Below, one piece after another: positions 44,047 through 53,507 of a stretch of DNA of 64,000 nucleotides. The stretch comes from Maritimibacter sp. (GTDB lineage Bacteria > Pseudomonadota > Alphaproteobacteria > Rhodobacterales > Rhodobacteraceae). The translations under genes were made by a program, and so were the position numbers. Where the stretch lies: the NCBI GenBank assembly GCA_017792445.1, contig CP051232.1, positions 1,240,001-1,304,000 of the forward strand, in the 5' to 3' direction. How positions within the stretch are numbered: the stretch's first letter is position 1; every line of letters begins with the position of its first letter. The notes under the pieces were generated by a model that worked only from the letters and a program-made list of their open reading frames with translations, searched no databases and was not told where the DNA came from.

Positions 44047-45351
44047 CTAGCGGATCATCGTGTCCGGCAGGAACAGCGAGATCTGCGGGAAGGCAAGCAG
44101 GATCGCCACCGCCACCAGCATCGCCAGCCAGAACGGCAGCACGCCGCGGAAGATCCGGCCCAGCGAGACGTTCTGCGCCACCGATTTCACGATGAACACG
44201 TTGATCCCCACCGGGGGCGAGATCAGGCCCATTTCCAGCGTCAGAACCACCAGAACGCCGAACCAGATCGGATCGACGCCCAGTTGCGTGACCACCGGGA
44301 AGAAGATCGGCAGCGTCAGGACCAGCATCGCGAAGCCCTCGAGGAAACAGCCAAGCACAAGGTAGATCAGCAGGATGATGATCAGCACGCCGGTGACCGG
44401 CAGGTTCAGCCCGGTCAGCATGTCTCCCACCGCCTGCGGGATATGGGACAGGGCAAGGAACGGGTTGATCATGTGCGCCGCGATCAGGATCAGCATGACC
44501 GTCGCCGTGGTGACGATGGAATCGCGGCTGGCTTTCCACAGCGACGCCAGTGACAGCGAGCGCATGGCGAAACCGATCAGGATGACCGCGCCCGCGCCCA
44601 CGGCGGCCGCCTCGGTGGGCGAGAACAGGCCGCCGTAGATGCCGCCGATGGTCAGCACGATGACGGCGAGGATCGGAACCGCGCCGGCCATCGCCTTCGT
44701 CTTTTCCGCCATCGTGGTGCGCGGGCCCGAAGGCCCCATCTCGGGGCGCAGCCAGCAGATGAGGGTGATGGCCAGCAGGAACAGCGACAGCAGCAGGATG
44801 CCGGGCAGGACGCCGGCAAGGAACAGGCGGCCGATGCTTTGCTCGGTGAGGATCGCGTAAATCACGAAGCCGGTCGACGGCGGGATCAGGATGCCCAGCG
44901 TGCCGCCCGCGGCGACGACGCCGGTGGACAGGCGGGTGTCGTAGTTGAAGCGGTCCATCTCGGCCAGCGACACGCGGCCCATGGTCAGCGCCGCGGCGAC
45001 CGACGAACCCGACAGCGCGGCGAACCCGCCGCAGCCGATCACGGTGGCCGAGGCAAGGCCGCCGCGCAACTGGCCGATCACCGCGTAGGCCGCGTCGTAC
45101 AGCCGGCGGCTCATGCCGGTGACAGAGGCGACGTTGCCCATCAGGATGAACAGCGGGATCACCACCAGTTCGGCGGACGAGCCCAGCGTGAAGGCTTCCG
45201 AGGCCAGCAGCGAGGTCGCGGCATTCATGCCGTTCAGCACGGCGATGCCGATGAACCCGACGACGAACATGGCGAAGGCCACGGGAATGCGCAGGGCCAG
45301 CAGCACGAACAGGGCGATGATGCCCACAAGGCCGGTCGCGGCAGGGGTCAT
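44047..45351 (-). CDS. dctM: TRAP transporter large permease (DctM family), second system
   Basis: A 434-residue multispanning DctM-type permease (ALSGSSVAAALTMGRVSLAEM, AAGGTLGILIPPSTGFVIY, C-terminal EMGLISPPVGINVFIVKS). The start at 45351 overlaps the dctQ stop (ATGA). It is in an operon with an aryl O-demethylase-like gene, so uptake of a methoxylated aromatic or related acid is likely but unproven. Confidence 0.94.
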   Translation of the reverse strand: MTPAATGLVGIIALFVLLALRIPVAFAMFVVGFIGIAVLNGMNAATSLLASEAFTLGSSAELVVIPLFILMGNVASVTGMSRRLYDAAYAVIGQLRGGLASATVIGCGGFAALSGSSVAAALTMGRVSLAEMDRFNYDTRLSTGVVAAGGTLGILIPPSTGFVIYAILTEQSIGRLFLAGVLPGILLLSLFLLAITLICWLRPEMGPSGPRTTMAEKTKAMAGAVPILAVIVLTIGGIYGGLFSPTEAAAVGAGAVILIGFAMRSLSLASLWKASRDSIVTTATVMLILIAAHMINPFLALSHIPQAVGDMLTGLNLPVTGVLIIILLIYLVLGCFLEGFAMLVLTLPIFFPVVTQLGVDPIWFGVLVVLTLEMGLISPPVGINVFIVKSVAQNVSLGRIFRGVLPFWLAMLVAVAILLAFPQISLFLPDTMIR

Positions 45352-45857
45352 GCTTCGGGGGTTCCTTCCTTGCGCACGTCCCGACCGGTGAAGGTCAGTT
45401 CCACCGCGCGCAGCAGCATGCCCAGCGCGGTGATGACGGCGAAGGCCGACAGGGCGTACTGGAACCACGCCTTCGGCAGCTTGATGAGATTGGTCGAGAG
45501 GTTCAGCATCACCGACAGCTTGGCGCTTTCAAGCACGGCCCAGGCGAGGCCGGCGAAGATCACCGCGCCGATCAGCGCCGCCGCCACGTCGAAGACGCGG
45601 TTCAGCCAGTTCGGAAAGCGGTGTTCCAGAAGGTCGACAGAGATATGCCCGCCGTTGCGGTCGCACAGCGCCATCGCGCCGAACACAAGGATGACCATCG
45701 CCATCGTGGTGACGTCCTGCGAGCCGTACAGCGGCGACCCGAAGGCGCGGCCGATGACATCGATCAGGATAACGACAAGCTCGGCCAGAAGGCCGAGCGT
45801 GCCGAGGATGGCGGACAGGCCGATCAGCCCGTCCGCCAGTTTTCGTATCGCGTGCAT
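45348..45857 (-). CDS. dctQ: TRAP transporter small permease (DctQ family), second system
   Basis: A 169-residue membrane protein with four helices and the DctQ sequence DVIGRAFGSPLYGSQDVTTMAMVILVFG, CDRNGGHISVDLLEHRFP. It starts 7 bases after the binding-protein gene and overlaps dctM by ATGA. No hairpin separates it from dctP, unlike the first TRAP locus. Confidence 0.92.
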   Translation of the reverse strand: MHAIRKLADGLIGLSAILGTLGLLAELVVILIDVIGRAFGSPLYGSQDVTTMAMVILVFGAMALCDRNGGHISVDLLEHRFPNWLNRVFDVAAALIGAVIFAGLAWAVLESAKLSVMLNLSTNLIKLPKAWFQYALSAFAVITALGMLLRAVELTFTGRDVRKEGTPEA

Positions 45858-45864
45858 TCAGCCG

Positions 45865-46845
45865 TTACTCGCCCCGCAGCGCCGCAAGCGCGGCGGCACC
45901 GTCGACGCCTTCGACATAGCTGTCGACGACACCCGCGACGGCGTCCGAGAAGGCCTGCTTCGCATCGTCGGACAGGTCCAGCACCTCGATCGAGTCGTCG
46001 GCGCGGGCGGCTTCAAGCGCGGCATCCGCGGCGGCATACCACGCGTCCTCGGCGCTTTTCGACAGGCCCATGCCGATGGCTTCGTCCAGCGCGGCCTTCT
46101 CGGCGTCGCCAAGGCCGTTGTACACGCCCTCGTTCATCACCGTGTAGAACGTCAGGCGGCCCAGCGGTGCGCCGACGGTCAGCGCCTTGGCGACCTCGTT
46201 CAGTTTGAAATCCGACAGGGTCGAGGCGCCGGTGATGACCCCGTCGATCAGGCCGGTCTGCATCGCGTTGTAGACCTCGTTGATCGGCATCTGCACCGGG
46301 GTCGCCCCCAGCGCCGAGGCGACGTCGGCGGCGGTCGCGCCGGCCACGCGCACCTTCAGACCGGCAAGGTCGGCGGGCGAGTTGATCAGCTTGTCACGCA
46401 TAATGAAGATGTTCGGCTCGGACGTCCAAAGCGCCAGCGCCTTGGTGGCCGGGAACTCTCCCGAAAGCTCGCTGTCGAAAGCGGCCCACAGGGCTTCGTA
46501 GCCCGGCATCTCTTCGGGGATCGCGCCCGGCAGCTCGGCGATCATCGTCTTCTCGAACTGCGACGAGGTATAGCCCGGCAGGCCCCACGCCATGTCTGCG
46601 GCGCCCTGCACCACACGGACATACTGTTCCAGCGGACCCGCGCCCAGTTCGCCGCCGTGATAGCCGCGCACCGTCAGCGCGCCGTCGGTGGCTGCCGAGA
46701 CATCGGAATTCAGCTTCTCGATGACGCTTGCGTTGATCGTGTGGAACGGCGGCGTGAAGTTGGCGAACTTCAGCTCTTGCGCCGAGGCCGTCCCGGCAAG
46801 CCCGACCGCAAGTGCGGCAGCGGCGATCAGTTTGTCGAATTTCAT
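45865..46845 (-). CDS. dctP: TRAP transporter solute-binding protein, second system
   Basis: A 326-residue periplasmic protein with signal peptide (KLIAAAALAVGLAGTASA, cleavage near SAQ). DctP-family features include FANFTPPFHTINASVIEKLN and VRGYHGGELGAGPLEQYVRVVQGAADMAW, and LKVRVAGATAADVASALGATPVQMP. It follows the O-demethylase gene by 84 bases. The substrate is unknown. Confidence 0.92.
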   Translation of the reverse strand: MKFDKLIAAAALAVGLAGTASAQELKFANFTPPFHTINASVIEKLNSDVSAATDGALTVRGYHGGELGAGPLEQYVRVVQGAADMAWGLPGYTSSQFEKTMIAELPGAIPEEMPGYEALWAAFDSELSGEFPATKALALWTSEPNIFIMRDKLINSPADLAGLKVRVAGATAADVASALGATPVQMPINEVYNAMQTGLIDGVITGASTLSDFKLNEVAKALTVGAPLGRLTFYTVMNEGVYNGLGDAEKAALDEAIGMGLSKSAEDAWYAAADAALEAARADDSIEVLDLSDDAKQAFSDAVAGVVDSYVEGVDGAAALAALRGE

Positions 46846-46929
46846 GTCGTTTCCTCCCCTGGTGTCACCAGTGATGTTGACGGGGGCGAACCTAACCTCT
46901 GGCCGCCCCCGCGAAAATAGAATTCTTCG

Positions 46930-48336
46930 TTATTCTGCGGCCTTGGTCCGCCAGCTGTCAGTCGCGTAGCCCTCGCGCGCCTCGCGCGAATAGGGCGTCG
47001 GCGACACGCGCACGCGGATCTCGGCCTGCTTGTGCGGCTCGGTCGAGGTCTTGCCGGTGTCGTCCGGCTCGCCCCACTTCATCGTCAGCACGTCGCCTTC
47101 CTGAACGCTGTCATCGACCACGCCCAGGGACAGCATGCAGCGTTCGTTGAAGGAATAGCCGTTGAACATGCTCATCCCCACCATCTTGTCGCCCTGCATC
47201 ACCATGTCGGCGCTGGAGCTGGCGTAGTTCGGCTGCGGGAAGTCGATCCACTTGAACGGCGTGCCGTCCTCGAAGCCGCTGGCGATGACCTTCAGCACAT
47301 CCTCCTTGTTCCACTCGAAGGTGACCTTCTTGCGGTTCGGGCCGTCCTTCATCTTCGTCAGGGCGTCCTTGCCGATGAAGTCGTCCTTCTTCCAACCGAT
47401 GTAGAACCCATAACCCAGTTCGAACGGGTTCACGTAATAGTCGGCGATGTTGTCGCTGACATAGCTGCCCCCGATCGAGCCCACCGCCTCGTAGGCGTCT
47501 GCACCAAGGTAGTCGCGGTATTCCTGCATCATGCCGTCGCCGGTGTAGATGCCGGGCAGCGGGCTGGGGATCCAGCCGGATTCCAGCGTGTTGGTGGAAT
47601 AGGCGCGGCTGCCGCAGCGGACGAGGTTCACGCCAGCCTTTTCGGCGGATTCAAGGATCACCGACTGGACATAGGCCTTGTCCTTGTACGGCCCCCAGAC
47701 CTCCAGCCCCGGCGCGCCGGACATGCCGTGACGCAACGCCTGCACGTCTTTCGAGCCGATCTTGATCCAGTCCACGTGAAAGAACTTGATGTCCGGAACC
47801 GGCCCGCCGTTCATCACCTCGAAGATCTTCGGCGCGTCGGGGCCCTGGATCTGGAAGCGGTAGTGGGTGCGCAGAACGCGCTCGCCGTCCGGGCGGCTGT
47901 CAGAGCGCGGGTCGTGGATCAGACGGACCTTCCAGCTGCCGATGGCAGCTTGAAACTTGGTCCAGTTCGCGGTGGGCGCGCGACCGACAAGGATGAACTT
48001 GTCCTGCCGCTCGCGGAAAATGATCATGTCGCCGATCACGTGACCCGCCGGGGTGACCGGAACGAAGTGCTTGGCCCGGTTCAGATCGAAATTGCCGAAC
48101 CCGTTGATCCCGACATGGGCAAGAAACGCCTCGGCGTCCGGGCCCTCGACGATCAGTTCGTCCATGTGGTGCGTCTGGTCGAACAGCACGGCGGTTTCGC
48201 GCCATGCGCGCTGTTCATCGCGCCAGTTGGTGAACTCGGGGGCGACGACCGGGTAGACATACATCCCGATCTTCGAATTCCGAAGCATGTCGACCGGGTT
48301 GCCGGCCTTGGCAATCGCGTCACTGAGACTGGGCAT
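46930..48336 (-). CDS. Aryl O-demethylase of the LigM/DesA (GcvT-like) family
   Basis: A 468-residue tetrahydrofolate-type methyltransferase with the GcvT fold. It matches LigM (vanillate/3-O-methylgallate O-demethylase, ~471 residues) in many places: VEMLRNSKIG-like N terminus, YVYPVVAPEFTNWRDEQRAW, LFDQTHHMDEL, ALRHGMSGAPGLEVWGPY, NTLESGWIPSPLPGIYTGD and GMSMFNGYSFNERCMLSLG. DmdA (DMSP demethylase, ~370 residues) is a shorter relative and less likely. It would move a methyl group from a methoxyl to tetrahydrofolate. GGGAGG precedes the start; it is second gene after the GntR regulator. The natural substrate is not determined. Confidence 0.88.
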   Translation of the reverse strand: MPSLSDAIAKAGNPVDMLRNSKIGMYVYPVVAPEFTNWRDEQRAWRETAVLFDQTHHMDELIVEGPDAEAFLAHVGINGFGNFDLNRAKHFVPVTPAGHVIGDMIIFRERQDKFILVGRAPTANWTKFQAAIGSWKVRLIHDPRSDSRPDGERVLRTHYRFQIQGPDAPKIFEVMNGGPVPDIKFFHVDWIKIGSKDVQALRHGMSGAPGLEVWGPYKDKAYVQSVILESAEKAGVNLVRCGSRAYSTNTLESGWIPSPLPGIYTGDGMMQEYRDYLGADAYEAVGSIGGSYVSDNIADYYVNPFELGYGFYIGWKKDDFIGKDALTKMKDGPNRKKVTFEWNKEDVLKVIASGFEDGTPFKWIDFPQPNYASSSADMVMQGDKMVGMSMFNGYSFNERCMLSLGVVDDSVQEGDVLTMKWGEPDDTGKTSTEPHKQAEIRVRVSPTPYSREAREGYATDSWRTKAAE

Positions 48337-48356
48337 TCTGAGATCCTCCCTTAGGG

Positions 48357-49091
48357 TCAGTTTTCGGAAACGAGCGCAAGCCCGGGCACGCGCTCGGCGA
48401 TGTCCGGACCGGCCCGCATGGCGTATTCGAGGTTGATCCGCGCAAGGCGGGCGTGTTCGCGGGCCAGCGCCTCGGCGCGCGAGCCTTCGCGGGCGATGAT
48501 TGCGTCGAACAGGGCGCGGTGCTGGCGCTGCGCGCGCGGCAGCGAGGCGCGGAAGTCGTGGACGACCTCCTGCCCCTGCAGGAACGCGCTGGGCGACGCG
48601 AGCGGCAGGCGCGTGGCGCGTTCCACCTCGCGCTGCACGACGCGGCTGCCCGACAGCGCCGCGATCAGGTCGTGAAAGCGGGCGTTGAGCGGGACGTAGG
48701 CCTCGAAATCAATCGCGTCCGCCGAAGCGGTGGCGCGGTCCAGCGCGTCCAGCACGACGCGGCACTCCTGCGCAAGCACCGGGTCCGCGCCGCGTTCGGC
48801 GGCAAGGCGGGCGGCAGTGCCCTCGACGACGCCGCGCATTTCGATGGCGTCGATGATGTCGTCCATGGTGAAGCTTGCAACACGGCAGCGCCCGGTCTCG
48901 GCGCGTTCCAGCAGGCCTTCCTCGACCAGCCGGTCCATCGCCTGCCGCAGCGGCGTCCGCGAGATTCCCAGACGTTCGGCAAGCGCCGTTTCGGCCAGCC
49001 GGGCGTTTGCCTCGACTCCACCGTTCAGGATGAGCGCGCGCAACTCCTGCAGCGCCTTCTCATATTGAGAGACCCTCTCCTCCGTCGGCAT
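48357..49091 (-). CDS. GntR-family (FadR-type) transcriptional regulator
   Basis: A 244-residue FadR/VanR-type GntR protein: winged helix (ALAERLGISRTPLRQAMDRLVEEGLLE, residues ~40-70) and an all-helical FCD domain with metal-site residues in DAIEMRGVVEGTAARLA and FHDLIAAL. Start 49091 has GGGAGGAG upstream. It is first in the ligM-like/TRAP operon and likely senses the substrate. Two TGTATACA sites upstream are strong operator candidates. Confidence 0.9.
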   Translation of the reverse strand: MPTEERVSQYEKALQELRALILNGGVEANARLAETALAERLGISRTPLRQAMDRLVEEGLLERAETGRCRVASFTMDDIIDAIEMRGVVEGTAARLAAERGADPVLAQECRVVLDALDRATASADAIDFEAYVPLNARFHDLIAALSGSRVVQREVERATRLPLASPSAFLQGQEVVHDFRASLPRAQRQHRALFDAIIAREGSRAEALAREHARLARINLEYAMRAGPDIAERVPGLALVSEN

Positions 49092-49125
49092 GGCTCCTCC
49101 CTTTGCCGTTGGCGGGACGGTATTC

Positions 49126-49195
49126 TGTATACATTTTTCTGTCAAAGAATAACGAAGCGCCAACATGGGGCGGTCAATGACAGCTTGTGTATACA
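49126..49195 (-). promoter_or_regulatory. Promoter flanked by twin TGTATACA operators
   Basis: TGTATACA at 49126-49133 and 49188-49195 (62 bases apart) are perfect 8-base palindromes, extended as TTCTGTATACA and its inverse. Between them on the minus strand TTGACC (49177-49172), 17 bases, CGTTAT (49154-49149) form a promoter. The arrangement suits looping or double-site repression by the GntR protein encoded downstream. Confidence 0.7.
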
Positions 49196-49333
49196 GAACC
49201 GATCTACCCGCGCCGGGGCACGACCGCTTCTTTCGCCCCGTATGACTTCGGGCGCAGTTAAGCCAAATTTAACCGAGATTGGTGATTTTCCGGGGCGTTG
49301 GGACGCTTGGCGTCAACAGCTGGAGAGACAACC

Positions 49334-49564
49334 GTGTTGGTAGAATTCAGGCTCTTTCGATGCCGCGAGTGCGGTCATCGGATGCGATTGGGCGGGCACT
49401 TGTGCGGCCGGTGTCATGCCCGGAAGGACGTATTGCAATCCCGTGGCGTGATTCTGGCCTCGGGGTCGGCGTTGCTTATCGTCGGCGCGGTCCTTGTCGC
49501 GACGCTGTCCGCGCCCATCGGGCAAAGCCAACGGCATGCCGGGCAGGTCTCCGCTGGCTTTTGA
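49334..49564 (+). CDS. Small zinc-ribbon membrane protein
   Basis: A 76-residue protein starting at GTG 49334 with GGAGAG 6 bases upstream. Two CxxC pairs (CRECGHRMRLGGHLCGRC) form a likely zinc ribbon near residues 10-27, followed by a helix (GVILASGSALLIVGAVLVATL). I do not recognise a family. It stands between the divergent GntR operon and the LysR gene, and is not in an obvious operon. Confidence 0.55.
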   Translation: MLVEFRLFRCRECGHRMRLGGHLCGRCHARKDVLQSRGVILASGSALLIVGAVLVATLSAPIGQSQRHAGQVSAGF

Positions 49565-49618
49565 CACTGGCGCACCGAAGCGGCTAATAGTTGCAAGTTT
49601 CGCAATTCCGAGCCTGCC

Positions 49619-50548
49619 ATGAACCTCAAGGGCCTGCGCCTGTTCCGCTATGTCGTCGCCACCGGGTCGCTGTCAGAGGCCGCCGACCGGCTGAACCTGT
49701 CGCCCTCTGCCGCCAGCCGCCTGCTGACACAGCTTGAACGGCAACTGTCGCTGACGCTGTTCTCGCGCTCGCGCCGGAACCTCGAACTGACGGACGAGGG
49801 TGCGCTGTTCTATCAGCAGATCTCGAACACGCTGGACGGGATCGACGAAATCCCCGTTATCGCCCGCGACATTCGCACCCGCACCCGCAACTGGCTGTCC
49901 GTCGTTACCGCCGCGCCGCTGGCGAACGGGCTTGTCGTCCCCACCATCGCACGGCTGCGGCGCGAGGGGGTGGACCTGCAATGCACGGTTCACGTCGAAA
50001 GCCGGTTCGAGATCGAAAGCAAGGTCGCCGCGCGGGGCTACAACATGGGCCTCATCTCGCTGCCGGTCGAGAACGAGATCATTCCGATCGACATCATGCC
50101 GGTGCTGCGGTCGCGGCTGTGCGTGCTGATGCCCAAGGGGCATGCGCTTGAGCGCGCGACCGAAGTCGGGGTCGAGGATCTGGCCGCCAGCCCACTGGTG
50201 TCGCTTGCCGCGGGCCAGCGGTGGCGCGACCGGCTGGAGGACGTGATGGGCACCGCCGGCCTACGGCCCGAGATCGCGTTCGAAACCGGGTCGACCATCG
50301 TGACGGTCGAGATGGTGCGGCAGGGTCTTGGGCTGACGCTGATCGACCCGATGGTGATGACCCCGGCGACGATGCAGGGCATGGCGCTGCGGCCGCTGGC
50401 GGGGGACCACTGGATCACCTACGCCAGCGTCCACGCGAAGGGGCCGCGCGCTGAACTGTCCGAGGTCTTTCTTGACGGCATCATGGCCCATGTCGAGGAC
50501 CGGCGCGCGACAGAGCCCGGCCTCGCCGACAGCGTCTATCTGATCTAG
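49619..50548 (+). CDS. LysR-family transcriptional regulator
   Basis: A 309-residue LysR protein with an N-terminal helix-turn-helix (GSLSEAADRLNLSPSAASRLLTQLERQLSLTLFSR) and a C-terminal co-inducer domain. It converges on the lyase gene, the two stops overlapping in CTAG, so it is not in the usual divergent LysR arrangement with its neighbour operon. It may control the dpp-lyase operon from a distance or other genes. Confidence 0.9.
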   Translation: MNLKGLRLFRYVVATGSLSEAADRLNLSPSAASRLLTQLERQLSLTLFSRSRRNLELTDEGALFYQQISNTLDGIDEIPVIARDIRTRTRNWLSVVTAAPLANGLVVPTIARLRREGVDLQCTVHVESRFEIESKVAARGYNMGLISLPVENEIIPIDIMPVLRSRLCVLMPKGHALERATEVGVEDLAASPLVSLAAGQRWRDRLEDVMGTAGLRPEIAFETGSTIVTVEMVRQGLGLTLIDPMVMTPATMQGMALRPLAGDHWITYASVHAKGPRAELSEVFLDGIMAHVEDRRATEPGLADSVYLI

Positions 50549-51879
50549 ACCGCCATCTCCTTGGCGCGGGCGCGCGCAAGGGCCGCCGCATCCCGTGCGA
50601 TGCGCGCGCTGTCGCCGCAGTATCCGGCGGGGTCCAACCCATCGCGGATCTCTGCCTCGGTCATATGCTGGCGCACCGCGTCGTCCGTCAGCAGAGCGTC
50701 CAGCACCGACAGCCCCTCGGCGCGGTGGTCCAATGCGTGATGGATCAGGTCGTGTGCCTCGGCACGCCCGGTTCGCGGCGCAAGCATCATCATCAGCCGC
50801 TCGGTGGCGATGGCACCGCCGCTGGCGTGCAGGTTCCGTTCCATCCGCGAAGTGTCCACCGCGATCCGGCGCAACAGGGCATCGAAGCCCTCCGCCAGCC
50901 TCCACGCCAGGGGCACGGCGCGGTCCAGCACGATGTTCACCAACTGGTTGCGCACCGCGTCCCCTTCGTGGCTGGACGCGCCGGTTTCCAGCGCCGAACC
51001 GGCCAGCCCGCGCAGTTCCGCCGCCTCGGCCAGCACGCGCACGACGTACTTGGGATTGACCTTGTGCGGCATGGTCGAAGACCCGACGGTTCCGGCGTCC
51101 AGCGTCTCGGACACTTCGGCGATCTCCTCGGTCATCAGAAGGTAAAGCTCGGACGCGATCCGCTCGATGGTCATCGCCAGCAACGACAGTTGCAGCACGT
51201 AATCGGCGAACAGGTCATTGATTGCCCGCCCCGGCACCAGCAGCTCGCCCAGCCCGAACCGCGCGGCAAGCCGCGCGTTCAGCTCCTGCCCGCCGGCACC
51301 ATAGGCGTGCATCGCGCCCACTGCGCCGCCGAAGGGCAGCACGAAAAGGCGACGGCCACCGTGGTCAAGCCGGTCGACGGCGCGTGTCATCTCTTCGATC
51401 CAGCCCGCCACCTTGAAGCCATAGGTGATCGGCAGGGCATGCTGGCGGTTGGTACGCCCCGCCATCAACGTCTCGGCATGCGCCGCCGCCGTATCGGCCA
51501 GTTGCTCCAGCACCGACCGCAGCGCCTTGCGGATCGCCCGGTCCGCCTCGCGCACCAGCAGGATGCGCCCGGTCTGGATGACGTTTTGCGTCGTCGCGCC
51601 CCAATGGACCCAAGCCCCGGCGTCACCGGCGGCGCGGCCAAGAAGCCGGGTCAGCGACAGGATCGGCGCGTGAGTGACGCGGATGTCGCCCTGCAACGCC
51701 TCGATGCCGATGGTGTCGAGACGCGCGGCGGCGCGGATGCCCTCGGCGGCCCAGTCGGGGATCATGCCCATGTCGGCCTGCACCTCGGCCAAGGCCGCTT
51801 CGACGTCCAGCCACGACTGCCAAAGCGTTTCCCGCGCGAACAGGGTGTCCGGCGTCAGGTTCGGGGTTCCTAGCTTCAT
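50545..51879 (-). CDS. Fumarase/ASL-superfamily lyase (PcaB/adenylosuccinate lyase-like)
   Basis: A 444-residue enzyme of the aspartase/fumarase superfamily: first conserved region HWGATTQN (residues 92-99), second GRTNRQHALP with His147, and signature GSSTMPHKVNPK (266-277) with the catalytic-loop serine. Closest family types by length and motif are 3-carboxymuconate cycloisomerase and adenylosuccinate lyase; argininosuccinate-type and EDDS lyases also belong here. It ends an ABC transporter operon (ATGA overlap with the ATPase gene), pointing to breakdown of an imported N-substituted succinate or similar compound (inference). Confidence 0.83.
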   Translation of the reverse strand: MKLGTPNLTPDTLFARETLWQSWLDVEAALAEVQADMGMIPDWAAEGIRAAARLDTIGIEALQGDIRVTHAPILSLTRLLGRAAGDAGAWVHWGATTQNVIQTGRILLVREADRAIRKALRSVLEQLADTAAAHAETLMAGRTNRQHALPITYGFKVAGWIEEMTRAVDRLDHGGRRLFVLPFGGAVGAMHAYGAGGQELNARLAARFGLGELLVPGRAINDLFADYVLQLSLLAMTIERIASELYLLMTEEIAEVSETLDAGTVGSSTMPHKVNPKYVVRVLAEAAELRGLAGSALETGASSHEGDAVRNQLVNIVLDRAVPLAWRLAEGFDALLRRIAVDTSRMERNLHASGGAIATERLMMMLAPRTGRAEAHDLIHHALDHRAEGLSVLDALLTDDAVRQHMTEAEIRDGLDPAGYCGDSARIARDAAALARARAKEMAV

Positions 51880-53507
51880 CGGGCATCCTCGGTGACCGGC
51901 GCCCCGTCTCCGAAGCGCGGCGCGGCGGCCAGCAGGCGCGCGGTGTAGTCGTTGGTGGGGTTCGACAGGACGTCCGCCGCGGTGCCTTCCTCGACGATCC
52001 GGCCCTGGTACATGACCGCGACCCGGTCGGCGGTTTCGTGAACCACCGCCATGTCATGCGTGATCAGCAAGGTCGTCAGACCCATCTCGCGGCGCAGGTC
52101 TTCCAGCAGCTTCAGGATCTGCGCCTGCACCGACACGTCCAGCGCCGAGGTCGGCTCGTCGCAGATCAACGCCTCGGGCCGAGTGACCAACGCGCGGGCG
52201 ATGGCGACGCGCTGGCGTTGGCCGCCGGACAGTTGCGAGGGATAGGCATGCAACAGACGTGCAGGCAGGCGCACGTGCTCCATCGCCTCTTTCACCGCGG
52301 CAAGGCGCGATCCGCTGTCGCCCTCGCGCCGCAACACCAGCGGCCGCGCGATGATCTCGGACAGACGGCGGCGCGGGTTGAGCGAGGTGTAGGGGTCCTG
52401 AAACACCGGTTGCACGAACCGCGCCCGTTCCGTCGCGGGCAGCTCCGCCAGCGGGCGGCCCAGCATGGACACCTCGCCCGAGCTCGGCTGGTCCAGCCCG
52501 AGAAGGATGCGCGCCAGCGTCGACTTGCCCGACCCGCTTTCACCGATCAGCGCCAGCGTCTCGCCGCGCTTCACCGACAGGCTGACGCCGTCCAGCGCCC
52601 GGATCTCGCGCCGGGGCCCGAACAGGCCCTTGCGCGACGTGAACAGGCGGGTGATGTCGCGGGCGGCGATCACCTCGTCGTCTGTCTTACGCACCGGGGC
52701 GACATGTGCCGGTTCGCCGTCCAGCCGCGGGATCGAGTCCAGCAGCATTCGCGTATAGTCGTGCTGCGGCGCGAACATGACCTGTTTCGCGGGCCCCTGC
52801 TCGACCAGTTCGCCGGCGTACATCACGGCGACCTTGTCGGTCCGCTCGGCCACGACGGCCAGATCGTGCGAGATCAGGATCAGACCCATCTGCCGTTCGC
52901 GCCGCAGGTCGTCCAGCAGGTCGAGGATCTGCGCCTGAACCGTCACGTCCAGCGCCGTCGTCGGCTCGTCCGCGATCAGCAGGTCCGGGTCCAGCATCAG
53001 CGTCATCGCGATCATCACGCGCTGGCGCTGGCCGCCGGACATCTGGTGCGGGAACTGGCCCATCCGGCCCTCGGGGTCCGGGATGCCGACACGGTCCAGC
53101 AGATCGACCGCCTTCTTCCGTGCCGCCGACGCGGACAACAGGCCGCGCGCAATGGCCGCTTCGGTCATCTGGCGACCGATCGTGTAGACGGGGTTCAGCG
53201 AGGTCATCGGTTCCTGGAAGATCATGCCGATGCGTGGCCCGGCGATGGTCGCCGCGAAGGTCCGGTCGTCGAGATCCGGAAGGTCCTGACCGTCGAAGGC
53301 CAGCCGCGCCGCCTTCAGCCGGGCACTGCGTGGCAGAAGCCGCATCAGCGCCAGCGCGGTCATCGACTTGCCAGAGCCGCTTTCGCCGACGATCCCCAGC
53401 GCCTCGCCCCGGTCCAGCGTCAGCGAGACGTCCTTGACCGCGTGCAGCATGCCGCCGGGCAGCGCCAGAGAGATATCGAGGTTTTGTATGTCCAGAAGTC
53501 GGGTCAT
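51876..53507 (-). CDS. Fused oligopeptide-type ABC ATPase (DppD-DppF)
   Basis: A 543-residue protein with two ABC domains in tandem: first with [12 protein letters not shown] and [23 protein letters not shown]; second with [18 protein letters not shown] and [29 protein letters not shown]. Each half has the dipeptide/oligopeptide type C-terminal segment ([28 protein letters not shown]). The start at 53507 has the dppC stop overlapping (ATGA). It drives the DppBC permeases. Confidence 0.93.
   Translation of the reverse strand: MTRLLDIQNLDISLALPGGMLHAVKDVSLTLDRGEALGIVGESGSGKSMTALALMRLLPRSARLKAARLAFDGQDLPDLDDRTFAATIAGPRIGMIFQEPMTSLNPVYTIGRQMTEAAIARGLLSASAARKKAVDLLDRVGIPDPEGRMGQFPHQMSGGQRQRVMIAMTLMLDPDLLIADEPTTALDVTVQAQILDLLDDLRRERQMGLILISHDLAVVAERTDKVAVMYAGELVEQGPAKQVMFAPQHDYTRMLLDSIPRLDGEPAHVAPVRKTDDEVIAARDITRLFTSRKGLFGPRREIRALDGVSLSVKRGETLALIGESGSGKSTLARILLGLDQPSSGEVSMLGRPLAELPATERARFVQPVFQDPYTSLNPRRRLSEIIARPLVLRREGDSGSRLAAVKEAMEHVRLPARLLHAYPSQLSGGQRQRVAIARALVTRPEALICDEPTSALDVSVQAQILKLLEDLRREMGLTTLLITHDMAVVHETADRVAVMYQGRIVEEGTAADVLSNPTNDYTARLLAAAPRFGDGAPVTEDAR

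Noticed and set aside
44839-46920. 693-codon plus-strand frame opposite the second TRAP genes
   Set aside because: Antisense shadow of dctM, dctQ and dctP, all of which are clear family members; no recognisable domain.
46930-48336. DMSP demethylase (dmdA)
   Set aside because: The protein is about 100 residues longer than DmdA and matches LigM/DesA segments throughout.
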